64,000 nt of DNA from Tricholoma matsutake. Lineage: Eukaryota > Basidiomycota > Agaricomycetes > Agaricales > Tricholomataceae. Each line of letters begins with the position of its first letter. The first letter of the stretch is position 1. The notes under the pieces are model-generated. The model worked only from the letters and a program-made list of their open reading frames with translations, did not search any database and had not been told where the DNA came from. The position numbers were made by a program, and so were the translations under genes. The DNA is taken from positions 1,674,001 to 1,738,000 of the forward strand of contig AP026549.1 in assembly GCA_026075535.2 (NCBI GenBank), read 5' to 3'. Positions 31,836 through 43,067 of the stretch are shown one piece after another.

Positions 31836-32858
31836 TCAAGATCCACCTCTGAGCAGAGTGGAGAGAATAGTGGGGGTCAGAGGAGCCATGGTTTGGGAGA
31901 CGGGGGTCAGAGGAACAGGGGAAGGCCCGGGTGACTGTTCTCCTCTGAGGGGAGCAGTCACGGAGCCTGCCTCTTCATCAGTCTCTGACACCAAGTCAGT
32001 CTCCTCAGTGTCATATCCCTTTTTGTCCCATTGACTTCGGGTGACCCGCGCGGTGGGGAAGATAGACTGGATTGCTCCAGACTCATTTGGAGCCATGCTC
32101 ATGGCGGCAGCACATTGTCTCCTTTGCTCATTTTTGGCACATTTCTTATTGGCCTTGGTTCAATGCGGGGGACCCACATAGGTCCATCCCCTGTCAGCAT
32201 AGTCTGGGGTTGCCAACACTTGGGAGGCGGTCCATTGAACCAGCTCGGGGACTCCAGGGATCGGATTGGACTCAACTGCAATGATGGGCTGAGTAGGAAT
32301 AGGATTGGTGGATGGGGGAACAATGGCAGAGGGAACTGTCGTTGTGGATGCATCAATATTCAACCATGCCTGAGGCAAGTTAGGATGAATGGAGAGGGAT
32401 CGAAAGCCAGATGGGCCCGCTGGTGGGGAGACCACTGAGGTTGGAGCAGCAGGGGTAGGTGCAGTAGGAGACATGGGACATCGAGGTGCAATGTGCATGG
32501 ACACTGACAACCCTGGGTGGCCTCCCAGGGGAAATGCAAGGTCGAGTGCATCGGGGTCTTGTTTCCGCTTAGGAGGCGGGGGCTGAGTTAAACACCTGCT
32601 CCCTGGTGGGGCAATCCACCACTGGGGTTCCATCATCAAAGGGGCATCGTAGGCATCAGGGGCGGGTAACTGCTTCAAACGTTGGAGAATGTCTGAAGCT
32701 GGAGCCGAGTCTTCTTCATGTCGTGACTCTGCCACCCTGGTGACCCATCCTAGCCCCTTCTCTGATCTCATGGTCAGAGACTCCCAGAAGAGCAAGATGG
32801 CAAACCACATCCTCGATGGTGATGTTGGGAGAAATGTTTGACATAAACTGTCAATCAT
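31836..32858 (-). pseudogene. Post-pol ORF region 2 of element D, function unknown
   Basis: Sense-strand frames downstream of pol encode a Pro/Thr/Ser-rich product, first from 32858 to 32160 (232 codons, containing AAPTSVVSPPAGPSG), then after a stop from 32102 to 31836, containing an acidic segment YDTEETDLVSETDEEAGS. No domain was recognised. It lies between the solo LTR and the 3' LTR, inside the element, so it belongs to D rather than to the host. It is probably the distal part of the same accessory reading frame as 34457-35280. Confidence 0.5.
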
Positions 32859-33122
32859 GCTGAATGCTCATAGATAGGTGTAGCTCCTGGCGGGTCCTTC
32901 AGTATAACCAGGGGGTACAGAACACTTCTGCCAGGAGTAATTGTAATAGTTGTTTATGCTTCTGGGGAATCCCAGAAGGAATTTGTTGCCTCATGAGGGC
33001 ATTCCTCAAACATGAGGGAGGCTAACTCACGAGTGATCCAGTATCAACCTGGGGGCATTCCGGAATTGAAATAGTTGGCAATGCATAAACCATGCCCAGG
33101 ACTCTGGTGAGTCATTGACTGG

Positions 33123-34218
33123 TGATAAGTCCACTGTGCGCTCTAAGCTCTGGGAATGTCTCCAGAGGCATCGACACATCAAAATGCATGCTCCCAACCC
33201 CTACGAACCCTGCGACACTGCTCCGAAACTACTTCAAACAATTTCGAACAATTTCAAACAATTTCGAATGACTTCAAATGACTTCAAATGACTTCGCAGC
33301 ACTTCAAATGCCTTTGGCCACCATACACCTATCGCACCGCCCTTTGGATACACACAGCACACCTTGTAAGAGTTAGTGCGTCGCATATCGAGCACCACCG
33401 GACACAAGGAGACACAACGACGGGATTTTAGGACGTGATTGTGGCACTTTGACATCTTGATGATATATTGGATCAATGGGGACAGGTACCGGTGATAAAT
33501 CATGCCTCTAGATGTTTCCCTTCTTATCTTCTTTCATTTATTCTATGATTCGCAAAGATTCTCTATTGTTTTATATCTTGCCTCATGTATTCCTCATGTT
33601 TTATTTTCTTTTTAGTATCACTTCTCCCAAACATATATAGCCTTGTACTAGCTACTTAGAAGAACAATATATATCATCCTCTCACACCAATCGTCCGATT
33701 TAAGAGCCATTCTCTTGAGTCCAAGTGTCTCGACTTAGTCTTGAAATTCAGTGTTTTATGCCAAATTTCCTTGAACTCATACTAGCTTCTCGAAACTATT
33801 GCATATCATCTATCCTCTCTTGACACCTTTCTACATCCTTATAGTCTATCCTCAGTGACCATCAAAAGCGTCTTCATCTTCTATAAAGGCCTTTGAACTT
33901 CTTTGAACATCATCACACCTCTTCGAACTTCTTTGAACATCATTGCACCTCTTCGAACTTCATTAAATTTCCCTTGAACACTATCGCAGCACTTTGTACA
34001 CTTTTGATCATTATCGAATTTCTCTCGAACGTCATTGCAATGCTTTGAATACTTTTGAACCTCATCGGACTTCATTGCACACCCTCTAGAGTCGTTTCCA
34101 TACCTTTGGTTTACAGCAGTGATATTTAGTACCACCTTGCAACCTTCCTCTAACTAGTGTTATACCATTCGAGCCTTTATTGTGGGTTTTGTTTGGGTTT
34201 CCTGGTCGAGTATCATCA
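33123..34218 (+). repeat. Solo LTR, family A-related, inside element D (1096 bp)
   Basis: Starts TGATAAGTCCAC and ends GAGTATCATCA, i.e. opposite to the LTR at 29419, of the same GGTCCAC subfamily. No direct target duplication is present; flanks are CTGG and CCAG, which are complementary and extend the terminal inverted repeat to 8 bp. It contains a degenerate array of CTTCGAACTTCTTTGAACAT units at about 33880-34080. Confidence 0.82.
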
Positions 34219-34456
34219 CCAGAGGCTGAGGCATCTGGTCAGGGTCCTGGAGTTGGCAGATTCCCTTAGCTGACTGGCGCTCCATGGGCAACCACTTGGG
34301 AAGTCTCCAGGTTGCAATCACGTGGCTCATGAGCGATGTGTGAGCCACAGGGGTGGTTAGACTGGCCATGCATACATATGACTGGGCCCGTTGAAGGTCC
34401 AGTTCATTTCCTTCTCGTTGGGCAGCCACCGCCCAGTGATCGAACTCCGCTGCACT

Positions 34457-35280
34457 TCAGGGTAGTTCTGGGGCCATAGACGGGGGTTCCCTAGGAGTGG
34501 GTACCCAGTTGGCAGACCAGGAATTGGAGAGTGATGGGACCTGGAGGTGATGTTTCAGAGAGGTGGGTGGAAGCGGTGGGTAGTGGGTGCAAAAGCCATC
34601 CACATCCATGGCATCGATGGGGGTTTGAGGAGGATGGGAAGGACCAGGGGGCAGAGCAGCAGGCCTTGAAGCAGCACCTGCATAGTTGGATCGAACGAGG
34701 GGCCCAGCAACTGGGGAAGGCTCGCAAGCGCGGGATCTCTTAGTGGGCCGGTCTTCTTGCTGTCGGTCCACCTGATCCTTGAGGCTGTGAATCCTAGCCT
34801 TGAGGTCGGTGATCTCATCATCGTAGCTGTCATATGTCCGCTCAGCAGTGTGTCTGACTTCTGCCGTGAGGTCTCGGTCTCGTCGATCCCAAGCCTCAAA
34901 GTAGTCCCTGTCCTGTTCAAATTTGTGCTGGTACATGTGCATCGCATAGGCCTTGCAAACTTTGCATCCTACCCGGTGAACTATGACACCCAGGTGACTA
35001 TCATACCTCCACTCCTCCCTAGGGGGGTGGTCCTCGTTTCTTGTCTCTGATTGACTCTCGCATGCTCAACAGAGCCACCAGTGGATGGAGACTGTCTTCT
35101 CCTATCCTCTCTCCTCGAGCCTTGTGGTTCGAGGTCCCTCCTTCCTTGCCTTTCCTCCCTCCTATCCCTCCCCCTTTGAGGCACATCGGCCTCACAAAAA
35201 TGGTGAAAAGTTGGCGAGTTGTCCATTGAGTAGTTGTCAGACTGGCCATCCATGATGAATGGTTGGACTTGAAGAAAAAA
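34457..35280 (-). pseudogene. Post-pol ORF region 1 of element D, function unknown
   Basis: Downstream of the chromodomain a frame starts near MDGQSDNYSMDN (about 35250), with a charged Arg/Glu-rich part (RDRREERQGRRD). After a frame change near 34985 a helical stretch DEITDLKARIHSLKDQ follows, probably a coiled coil, with a KRSR basic patch and a Pro-rich tail to 34457. A further frame (34429-34219) runs into the solo LTR. No known retrotransposon domain is seen. The product is Gag-like in charge and helicity only. Confidence 0.5.
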
Positions 35281-35440
35281 AAGAAAAAAAAATGATTCAA
35301 CTCCGCCGGTCAACTGTACAGCACTTTCCCATGCCTCAGGAAAAACATGACCATCATGCCTGAAGAGTTTGAATCTTCCCACCATTGTGGAAGATGCCAG
35401 GCCCACAGCTGCCTGGCCTTCTTGACCAAGTCAAGAAGTT

Positions 35441-37074
35441 CTATCGCCCTTTGCGTGCTGGTGCACGCTTGGGCAGATCCATCCATTCCTTGGCACCCAC
35501 AAGGGCCAAGTAAGCGTCCAGGGCAGCCAACTCATTGCACACGGCCAGCGGTTCCCAAGTGGACTCGCCCACGCTCCACTTCACTTCCAATTCCAACGCA
35601 TGACCCTTCCAACAATGGGACATAATCTCCTTGACCCACCATTCGGCATTGTCAGGGGCACCGAAGTTGTAATGGTCCAGGCACCTTCTGTTGGGAAACA
35701 GGGCGTCATCGTTCTCATAATGGGGACATAGCAGGTTCACATGGAATCTGCTGTGTATCCGCCAACTCTGGAGCTCAGAAGGTAAGTCCAGATCATAATT
35801 GGAAGTATCTGGGTAGCTTTGCAGGACCTCATACGGTCCTACAAACTTGGGAAGGAGCTTACTGGCCCTCCCCTTGGGCAATGTCAGGTTCTTGGTAGAA
35901 AGGTATACTTTCTCTCCTGGTCTGATGTTGGGCTCCTTTCCACGCTGTTTGTTGGTATGGAACTGTTGGAACATGTGCTCAGCGATAATATTGTCGTGAG
36001 TGATCACCATGTTGCATAACGTGTCCATGGCGAAGGTCTGTACTCTGGGTGGCACTTGCTCTGGAGTAGGTATTTCTCACATCATGCAAGGAAGATACCC
36101 ATAGGTTACCTCAAACAGAGCCATCCCAGTCGCCCAATTGATGGTGGAGTTGATAGCAAACTCCACCAATGCCAGGAATTTGACCCAGTCTTTCTGGTTG
36201 GAAGCCACGAAAGACCATAAGATCTGAGCGATGGATCGATTGGCTTGCTCAGTAGCACTGTCTGTCTGAGGATGGAAGGAGGTGGACATCAGTAACTTTA
36301 CATTCAAGACTCGGTGGACTTCCTGCCACCAGCGGGAGGTGAACTTGGAATCCCGGTCCAAAACGATGGGTCCAGGCAACCGTGCAGCCTAATTATCTCT
36401 TTGATGAAAAGAGACGATAACTCAGAGGCAGTGGTGGTGATTGTTATGGGAACCAGGTGCACCATAGATGACAATCAGCATATCACCACCCATAGGTAAT
36501 TAAACCCTTCTGACTCAGGGAATGGACCAATAAAGTCCATCCCTATCGATTCCCAAGGACAGATCGGGGTGGGCAACAAATGTAACTTACCCATGGGGGA
36601 GCAATACTCCCCCTTGGACTGAACACAGGCCTCACACGATTCACAGAACTTATCCACTTCGTATTGGAGGCAAGGCCACCAATACCATCGCCTAACATAC
36701 TCAGAGGTCTTCACTGGGCCAAAGTGCCCAACGATTGAGTGGGCTTGGTCAATGATATGGCCATGTAAAGTTGTGTCCTTGGAGGGCACCGAGGGAACAC
36801 ACACAACACGTTCTCCTCCTTTGTTCTTCATCCATATTATACCGTCAATCACCTCAAAGTTGGGGTGATCTTCCGGGTTATCCAGGACTGTGCCAAATAC
36901 CTTGTCCTCCTTATATCCCCATCGGATGTCCTCATCCATCGGGTCCTGTTCTGACAAGGACACCTTCAAATCCTGGTGTTTGGCCAGTGATTCATATACT
37001 GTGGGGTCTTCCCCTTGGGGCTCTTTAAGACCTCCCATCCCATTCTCATCCTGTGCACCGGCGAGCACCGCCAT
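35441..37074 (-). pseudogene. Integrase with C-terminal chromodomain of element D
   Basis: The zinc-binding part has HGHIIDQAHSIVGHFG and FCESCEACVQSKG (37074-36475). The core has MDFIGPFPES (first Asp), then after a frame break around 36380-36475 VLDRDSKFTSRWW (second Asp) and TEQANRSIAQIL (Glu) on 36379-36077. The C-terminal part (36055-35441) contains LPKFVGPYEVLQSYPD, the GPY/F module, and then a chromodomain: WWVKEIMSHCW, LELEVKWSVGESTWEP, with the aromatic cage positions represented by Trp residues. Chromodomains target integration to modified histones. At least one frameshift and two stops make it non-functional. Confidence 0.85.
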
Positions 37075-37174
37075 GGCCAGTTCTCAATCCTCAACCCACT
37101 CATGCAAGGCTCTTGGATGCTCTTCTGCTTGACAGATCTGGGCCTTGGCAGATTGTGTCTCAATGACTTGATTC

Positions 37175-39066
37175 CTAATTTCCAAATGATGAGTCCTCGT
37201 GCATAGGATCAAGGCATACATCGGCGAACACATAATGTTGCACCAGGGGTGCATCTTCCCAGTTATCAAACTGGTAATACCGGGACAGGGCATCCGCGAC
37301 CTTGTTGAGGTTCCCTTTGACATACCATATGTCAAAGTCGAAGCGCGAGAGGTACTCCATCCACCAGGACTGATGGGCTGATAATTGACGCTGGGTCTGG
37401 AGAAACTCCAAGGCCTTGTGATCTGTCACCATGTGAAGTTGCCGACCTATTAGCTTATCTTCCCACTTGAGAAGCACCTCAAGGATCGCAATGGTTTTGT
37501 GCTCAAAGGTCCTATAGTTCCTTTGAGCATCCGAGAACTTTTTGGATAGGAATCTGGCTGGTTGACAGCTCTGCCATTCAGGGCCCTGCCCATACATGGC
37601 CCCAACCCCGAATACCAAAGCATCACAAATCACCCAGATGGGCTCCTCTGAGCTGGCATCGATGGGTTTTAGAACCGGGGTAGAACAACAGATGTCTTTG
37701 ATAGTCTGGAAACAGCTATTGTGCAGAGGATGCCAACAGAATGATTGTCCATTCTTTGTCATAGTGGAGAGTGGACTGGTGTATGCCAAAATATCGGGGA
37801 GGAAGTGGGCTAGGTACTGAACTAGTCCCAAGAACCATTGAACCTCATGATAGTTTTGAGGCACCTTCCATTCTCGTATCCTTGCCATTTTGTGTGGAGG
37901 CCATTGTCATCTATCATATGGCCGAGACATTCAAGTTTCTCCGCATATAATTCACATTTATCCACACAAAGGTACAGTTCATGCTCTCATAGTTTATTGA
38001 ACATGAGCTGCAGGTGGTGTTGATGTTCAATGACTGAGTTGCTGAACACAAAGATATCATTGAGATAAGCATGCATGAACCATCTGATGTACTCCCTGAA
38101 GATGGAGTTCATCAATTGTTGGAAAGTAGCTGGGGCATTGCAATTGCCCTGCTGCATCACCAGGCTCTCAAAAGTGCCCAGTACAATCATGAACACTGTT
38201 TTCCAGATGTCCTCTGGGTCGACCGGAATCTGCTCATAAGCATCAGGTAAGTCAATCTTCAAATGATACTTCGCTCGAGCTACATCCAGCCTGATCAGGT
38301 CCTGATCAGGGAAAGACGTCACATTCTTGATGGTATTGTCATTCCTCTTTTTCGCATTCACCATGGTATGGATGTCTCCATTTTTCTTGGGGACCACCAG
38401 CATTGGAGCAGCTTGCTCCGTGCATGCTGGTCTCCACCATCCCGCCTGACAAGACCTCTCGATCTTATTGGCGAGGGGTTGTCGCATCAAGTTTGGACAC
38501 TTAGGTAAGTGGTAGTTATACCTCTTATTTTCATCCACCAATGGGATTTGATGGTTGATCTCCCTCATTGGAGGGAGTCGTTCTGGTACACCCTGCAGGA
38601 TGTCCTTGAAGACCTTAAGCCATTCCTCCCGCAACCGGGGAATGTCCTTCTTGCCCAAAGGTCCTTGGGCCTTTGCGCTCTCAGCTAGCTCTTCGCAGAT
38701 AGCGAAGAGCGCTTCATTCAGGTCTGACAGTTGCTGTTCTGAGAGCACCTCCTGCACTGTGGGGTGACCTAAATCGATCCCGCAATTTGGTCCCTCAGGG
38801 TATCTGTCCCGAGTAAACTCCTCAACATATTCATCCCAATTGCCAGAGTCCTTGTGGTCGCTCTCTGGCTCCTGGTCAAGGCCCCTATTTGAGCAATCCA
38901 AGTCTTCATCTTTGGGCCCCATGAGGATGGGGTCTGATGTCCCCAATCCATGCCCCTTATGGGGACGATCCACATTGTTCTCCTCCTTCATTGTCACGGA
39001 GGCCCGGACTCTAGATGGAGGCTGGGCCAAAACTGAACTTATCCCTAGCTTATTGGGATCCTTCAA
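37175..39066 (-). pseudogene. Reverse transcriptase and RNase H of element D
   Basis: The reverse transcriptase (39066-37987) shows LVVPKKNGDIHTMVNAKK, IDLPDAYEQIPVDPED and the catalytic box AYLNDIFVFS. The first Asp of the usual Y-x-D-D is Asn, and the codon change corresponds to CTCGAT to CTCAAT, a CpG transition. After a stop at 37987 and a frame change, RNase H follows (37888-37175) with CDALVFGVGAMYG, RNYRTFEHKTIAILE and MVTDHKALEFLQ, then YLSRFDFDIWYVKG and NKVADALSRY. The polymerase is therefore catalytically dead in this copy. Confidence 0.85.
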
Positions 39067-39099
39067 TAGGCTGACAGCAGCACGAGGGCCGCTGTCGAG

Positions 39100-39510
39100 T
39101 CACTCATCCTGTACAGGTTGAGTTCTCATGGCGTATCTGCATACTTGTTGAAAAGTGCTTTCGCTCTCGACAATGGTGGGGAGGACCTGGCCCTGAAACC
39201 ACACCTGGTCTCGCTCGAAGTCCAGGATGAGCCCATATTTCCTCATAAACACCGTACCCACGATGGCGTCATATCTATCGAGGTGGATCACATCGAAATA
39301 ATGATTGGCTCTTATGGTCCCTAATTTGAACTCTGCAAAGAGCCCAAAATTGATTTTGGACCGACTTCCCACCGTACCTAGCTGGAGGGGTACTGGGTCC
39401 TCCAGCTTGTGCACTTTCAGATTCGCAGATATGGTAAACTCAGGTGAAATCAAGTCTGCCATACACCCCAAGTCTAGAAGTATGTTACCTTCAAGACCAT
39501 GGATCTTCAT
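39100..39510 (-). pseudogene. Aspartic protease of element D
   Basis: The segment MKIHGLEGNILLDLGCMADLIS shows the protease start with the catalytic D-S/T-G changed to D-L-G. The aligned YDAIVGTVFMRKYGLI motif follows. The change of the Ser/Thr removes the usual hydrogen bond of the active site, so activity is doubtful. It lies between the acidic Gag tail and the reverse transcriptase. Confidence 0.75.
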
Positions 39511-39543
39511 CCTTACGATGAAGCATTGGTTGTCCTTCTCAGT

Positions 39544-42264
39544 TCAAGGAGGTTGGACAATTTTCTTGGATGACTTCTTCAGGGCAGGGGGGCACCTGAG
39601 GTTTATGGAGATGGGAGGGGAGGAGTCAGTGATCACCCCCATCTGCTCAGGGGGATGACTTGATTCAACCGTCTCCTCCTCGAATTCCTCCTCTGAGTCG
39701 GATACCGATTGCATGGAGGGACACGAGTCAGATGCTGAATCTGACTCATAATCGTAGATTGCCTCCCAGATGGCTCCAAATTGTTCGGGGTCATCGCCTT
39801 CATCAGATCCTGATTCATTGTCTGAGTTCAAGGGGTATGGATCCCCATCAGAACTGTATTGGGATCCCAACACATCCTGGTGTGATTCCTCAGGATCACT
39901 ATGAACTAATGCCAATTTTTCAACCCCCACTGGAGGGGGATCATTCTTGGTGCCATCAAGTTCCTCATGGGTGGCATACATCCTTGTGCCCATATGGGGT
40001 TTCAATTGTCCCAGGGTATTGTACTCGGGACACTTCTTATCAGTGGAGTAATGACCTAATCCCCCACACTTGTAGCAGGTGGGAGGAGGCTTGGTTTCCT
40101 CATACTTTTTAGTAGGGGCATGATCTCTGGGAGTCCAGTCTCCAGATACAGGTGTCTTCCTATCCTCCTGATGAGGTTCCTTCCTCGCAGAAAACACTTC
40201 GTGAGTTCTATTGGGCCTGTCCCTGTTCCTAGGTCGACTGTCTCGCCTGGGTGGATCTCGGGTTCGTTTGCGAGATTGCTCAGGGGACTGACCCTCCCAG
40301 GTGGAGGTGGTCACCTTGGGTTTTGGAACATCCTTACTGGAAGACAGGGCCTCCACCAGGCACTTACGCTCCTGGTATCTCTTCTTCTTCCTGAATATTT
40401 CTTCAGCCTCGCAGGCGTAGTACAGGATGGTATCCATGGAACTGGCTTCCACGGAACAGCCTTTGTCAAATATGAAAGACACCATATGGGGTAACCCAGA
40501 CAAAAGTTGGGTCTTGAAGGTGAAACGGTCTGGGGCTCAGATCATCCTGGTAGCATATCGCTCCAGTTTATGGTAATAGCTCATGACTCCTTCGACTACA
40601 TCATATTTCACCTTTGCAAAGTGATTGGCCGCGTCATGGGTAGCATTGTCGTGTATAAACTGATCGTATAGACCAGTGATCACATCCTTAAAAGACCACT
40701 GGGCCTGGTGGCGGTATACTCCATCCATGTTGTCCTCAAACCAGGTCAGGGCTACTCCTTCTAGGTACATGCCTGTATACTCAATCCTTTCGGCATCGAG
40801 ACTGGGACCACTCATTTTGCTCACCTTCAACCATCGAAGGAGAGCATTCAGCCACCGTTCAAACACCTCAGTATCTGAGCTCCTGCCATAAGTTGGGGGA
40901 GTGGGAACACGGGGTCCATTCTTTTGATCCGGGAGCGATTCCACGGTTGCGGACACCTTATTGTCGATCTGCTGATGGAACTTGGCATGCATCACCTCCA
41001 AATATTTGGAAGGGCGACGGGTGCCTTTATCTCGGTAGGATTCGAGCTCCCCACCATACCCTCATCGATGGGAATGGGCATCTGTGTGAGCAGAGGCAGA
41101 TGGGGTATCTCCTCGATGACTGATGCTTGGGTTGGGTCTTGACCTTGAGTGGGACCGAGAATTAGGGCAAAGGAGGCTATGGTCTTTGACCTCGTCCTCC
41201 TCATCACTGGGAGGAGGAGTTTCCTCATCTCTATTGCTATCATCGCTGTCGCTGTCAGAAGGGGAGGAGTCGCCTCCTCCACCTCCAATTCCCCTTGGCC
41301 CTCTGCGCCCAGGGGTTTCTTCTCTTCTTCCTTGCTCTGGACGAATAGAGCTAGGAGCATGGCTGTGTGGGCTTTCCTTGGAAGAGGGGGCCTCTTCATA
41401 TGGGAATCCCTTGACATCAAAACATATACCCTGGTCTGGGATATTGGTATGCTGTCCCTCGCAGAGAGCGGAGTCTCTGAATTGTTGAAGAGCCACTTTG
41501 CTGGCTCCATCATAGTGAACCAACTTCTTTTGAGGGGTCCCAATGTTGGATTCCCTACGGTTTGAAGCGGGGGTCCCACCACAGGGGAGATTTGGAGTAC
41601 TATTCTCCTCCTGACTGGGAGGAGAGGCGGGGCCCTGACTACCAGATTCACAACAAATTTGGACAGAGAACCCCCTCATCAGCTCTTGTATTTGTGCGTT
41701 GAGTTGAGTTGGGTCATAACTGTCCTGATCCAGGTGCCTGTTGATGATATCACAGGCCAGAGTGGTGTATGAGGCTATGCTCCTTTCCTCCTGGCTAGGT
41801 GGAATAATGTTTTCAGGTTTCTTCTCCTCTCAACGTCGTTTGCTACTTCCCTCATCCATAGGTGTGGGTGAGGGAGTCAAGACTGGTCTACCAGATGGGC
41901 ACATGGGGTTCTCTCACAGCGAGGTATTTCCATGATCATGGTGAGGGGCAGACTGGCTCTCCCAACTAGGGGAGAGTCTGGGCATACTCTCTGGAGAGCA
42001 TGGACCCAAAGAGGGGGGAGGAGATGGGGAAGGTGAATCATTCTGATGATGGACCCTGCTAGCAGGAACTGGATCTTGGGTCGACGCTCTCAACACTGAA
42101 TCAACTTCTTTGACTTCTTCGACAGCACTCAACTGATTCCCATCAGCTGGGTTATGGGACCGGTCACCAGGGGGTTCTGAATCCAAACCACCTTTAGTCC
42201 TGGCTCGAGTGGTCTTCTTCTTTACTTTCATAGAGGACATGTCAGTTGGGCTGGGGTCCATCAT
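39544..42264 (-). pseudogene. Gag of element D, with several stops
   Basis: The likely start is ATG at 42264 (MMDPSPTDMSS). An N-terminal Ser/Pro-rich, acidic region (42264-41000) is unusually long, about 400 codons. The capsid region follows (40997-40537: FERWLNALLRWLKVSK and YLEGVALTWFEDNM), and after a TGA the frame continues to a zinc knuckle CYKCGGLGHYSTDKKC near 40030-40080 (C-x2-C-x4-H-x6-C). The C-terminal tail is strongly acidic (DNESGSDEGDD, EEEFEEE). Stops at about 41911, 41829, 41061 and 40536 break the frame, several where CGA would fit. Confidence 0.8.
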
Positions 42265-42416
42265 GGGTAGTGTCAAACTCAGATCACGAGTCTAGATAAA
42301 CTGTCACCGGTGGCATCAGGGTTGATTTTGATATTATGGCATGATATGATGTTCGCAAAGGTGAAATCAAGTGGATATTCTTCTGGTAAAATAATGGATT
42401 TGAGTGTTCAAAAAAG

Positions 42417-42599
42417 TGTAGTAAAGTGGAGGGGGTAGACTTATATCACACGCCGCAAGAACATGATTAACGTATATTTTGCTGTTGTGTAAAAAAGTCT
42501 CTCGATGTAATTAAAACCGGCCCTTATAAAGGGACTGGTGGCTTGCGCAAACACTAAGTAAATATATGTAAATACTGGGCATCACCCCGGATCACTACA
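42417..42599 (-). repeat. 5' LTR of element D (183 bp)
   Basis: Starts TGTAGTAAAG and ends GGATCACTACA on the + strand, matching 31435-31610. With the element on the - strand this is the upstream LTR. Confidence 0.93.
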
Positions 42600-42604
42600 T
42601 TTTA

Positions 42605-43067
42605 TTACTAATTTCCCTTTCTATCACATTTGTGCATGTTGACAGTTTTATATTTAGAGGCGGAGCACCCCTTCCAACATCTACCCCTTGGTATGATGTC
42701 ATTTGGCGGCCTTGATCTGCCTATCTCTGCCTTTTCTATTTTTAGATTATTATTTGATTTTTGCTGTCTTTACATATACTGGGCATTGGCAAAGGGATCC
42801 TTAGAGTTTTCTCTTTGGATTTCCCTTTGCTAGGTGTGCCCCCAATCTCTGTAATATGTAGTATAATTTTAACTTTGGATTTCCCTTTGCTAGAGGCTGA
42901 GGTTGCCCTTATAGTAGAAAACTCCCTCCTAAGGCCCGAAATCGCAAATCCACTGCCCAAGATAGGCAGGTACAGAGTGGACGACACTTCCCAAAGCTCC
43001 ACAGACTCCCTACACACCATTCCTGACAGTCCCACCTTTAGTGCGCCGCCATTTTTGCCAAATGTGC
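42605..43067. other. Region between element D and Gypsy C2, with 21-bp repeat
   Basis: No gene is supported. CTTTGGATTTCCCTTTGCTA (extended by G) occurs at 42813 and 42873, 60 bp apart. It may be the leader of C2. It has no evident similarity to the sequence before C1. Confidence 0.4.

Larger units (their letters stand above)
31435..42599 (-). mobile_element. Gypsy element D (chromodomain type), complete, 11,165 bp
   Basis: Two short LTRs (31435-31610, 176 bp; 42417-42599, 183 bp) bound the element. It is flanked by perfect 5-bp duplications TTTTA (31430-31434 and 42600-42604). Gag, protease, reverse transcriptase, RNase H, integrase and a chromodomain lie in that order on the - strand, followed by a long post-pol region. 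A solo LTR of another family sits inside (33123-34218), so the original length was about 10.07 kb. Stops and a changed catalytic site show it is inactive. Confidence 0.93.

Noticed and set aside
34135..34881. An ORF in the CTTCGAACTT-rich stretch near 33881-34135 on the - strand
   Set aside because: It is simple tandem sequence within a solo LTR; the same stretch in other LTRs is not open.
41123..41565. Open frames on the + strand opposite the Gag of element D
   Set aside because: They overlap the acidic/Ser-rich coding region; the complement of such biased sequence stays open by chance. There is no second copy to show conservation, unlike the family A antisense gene.
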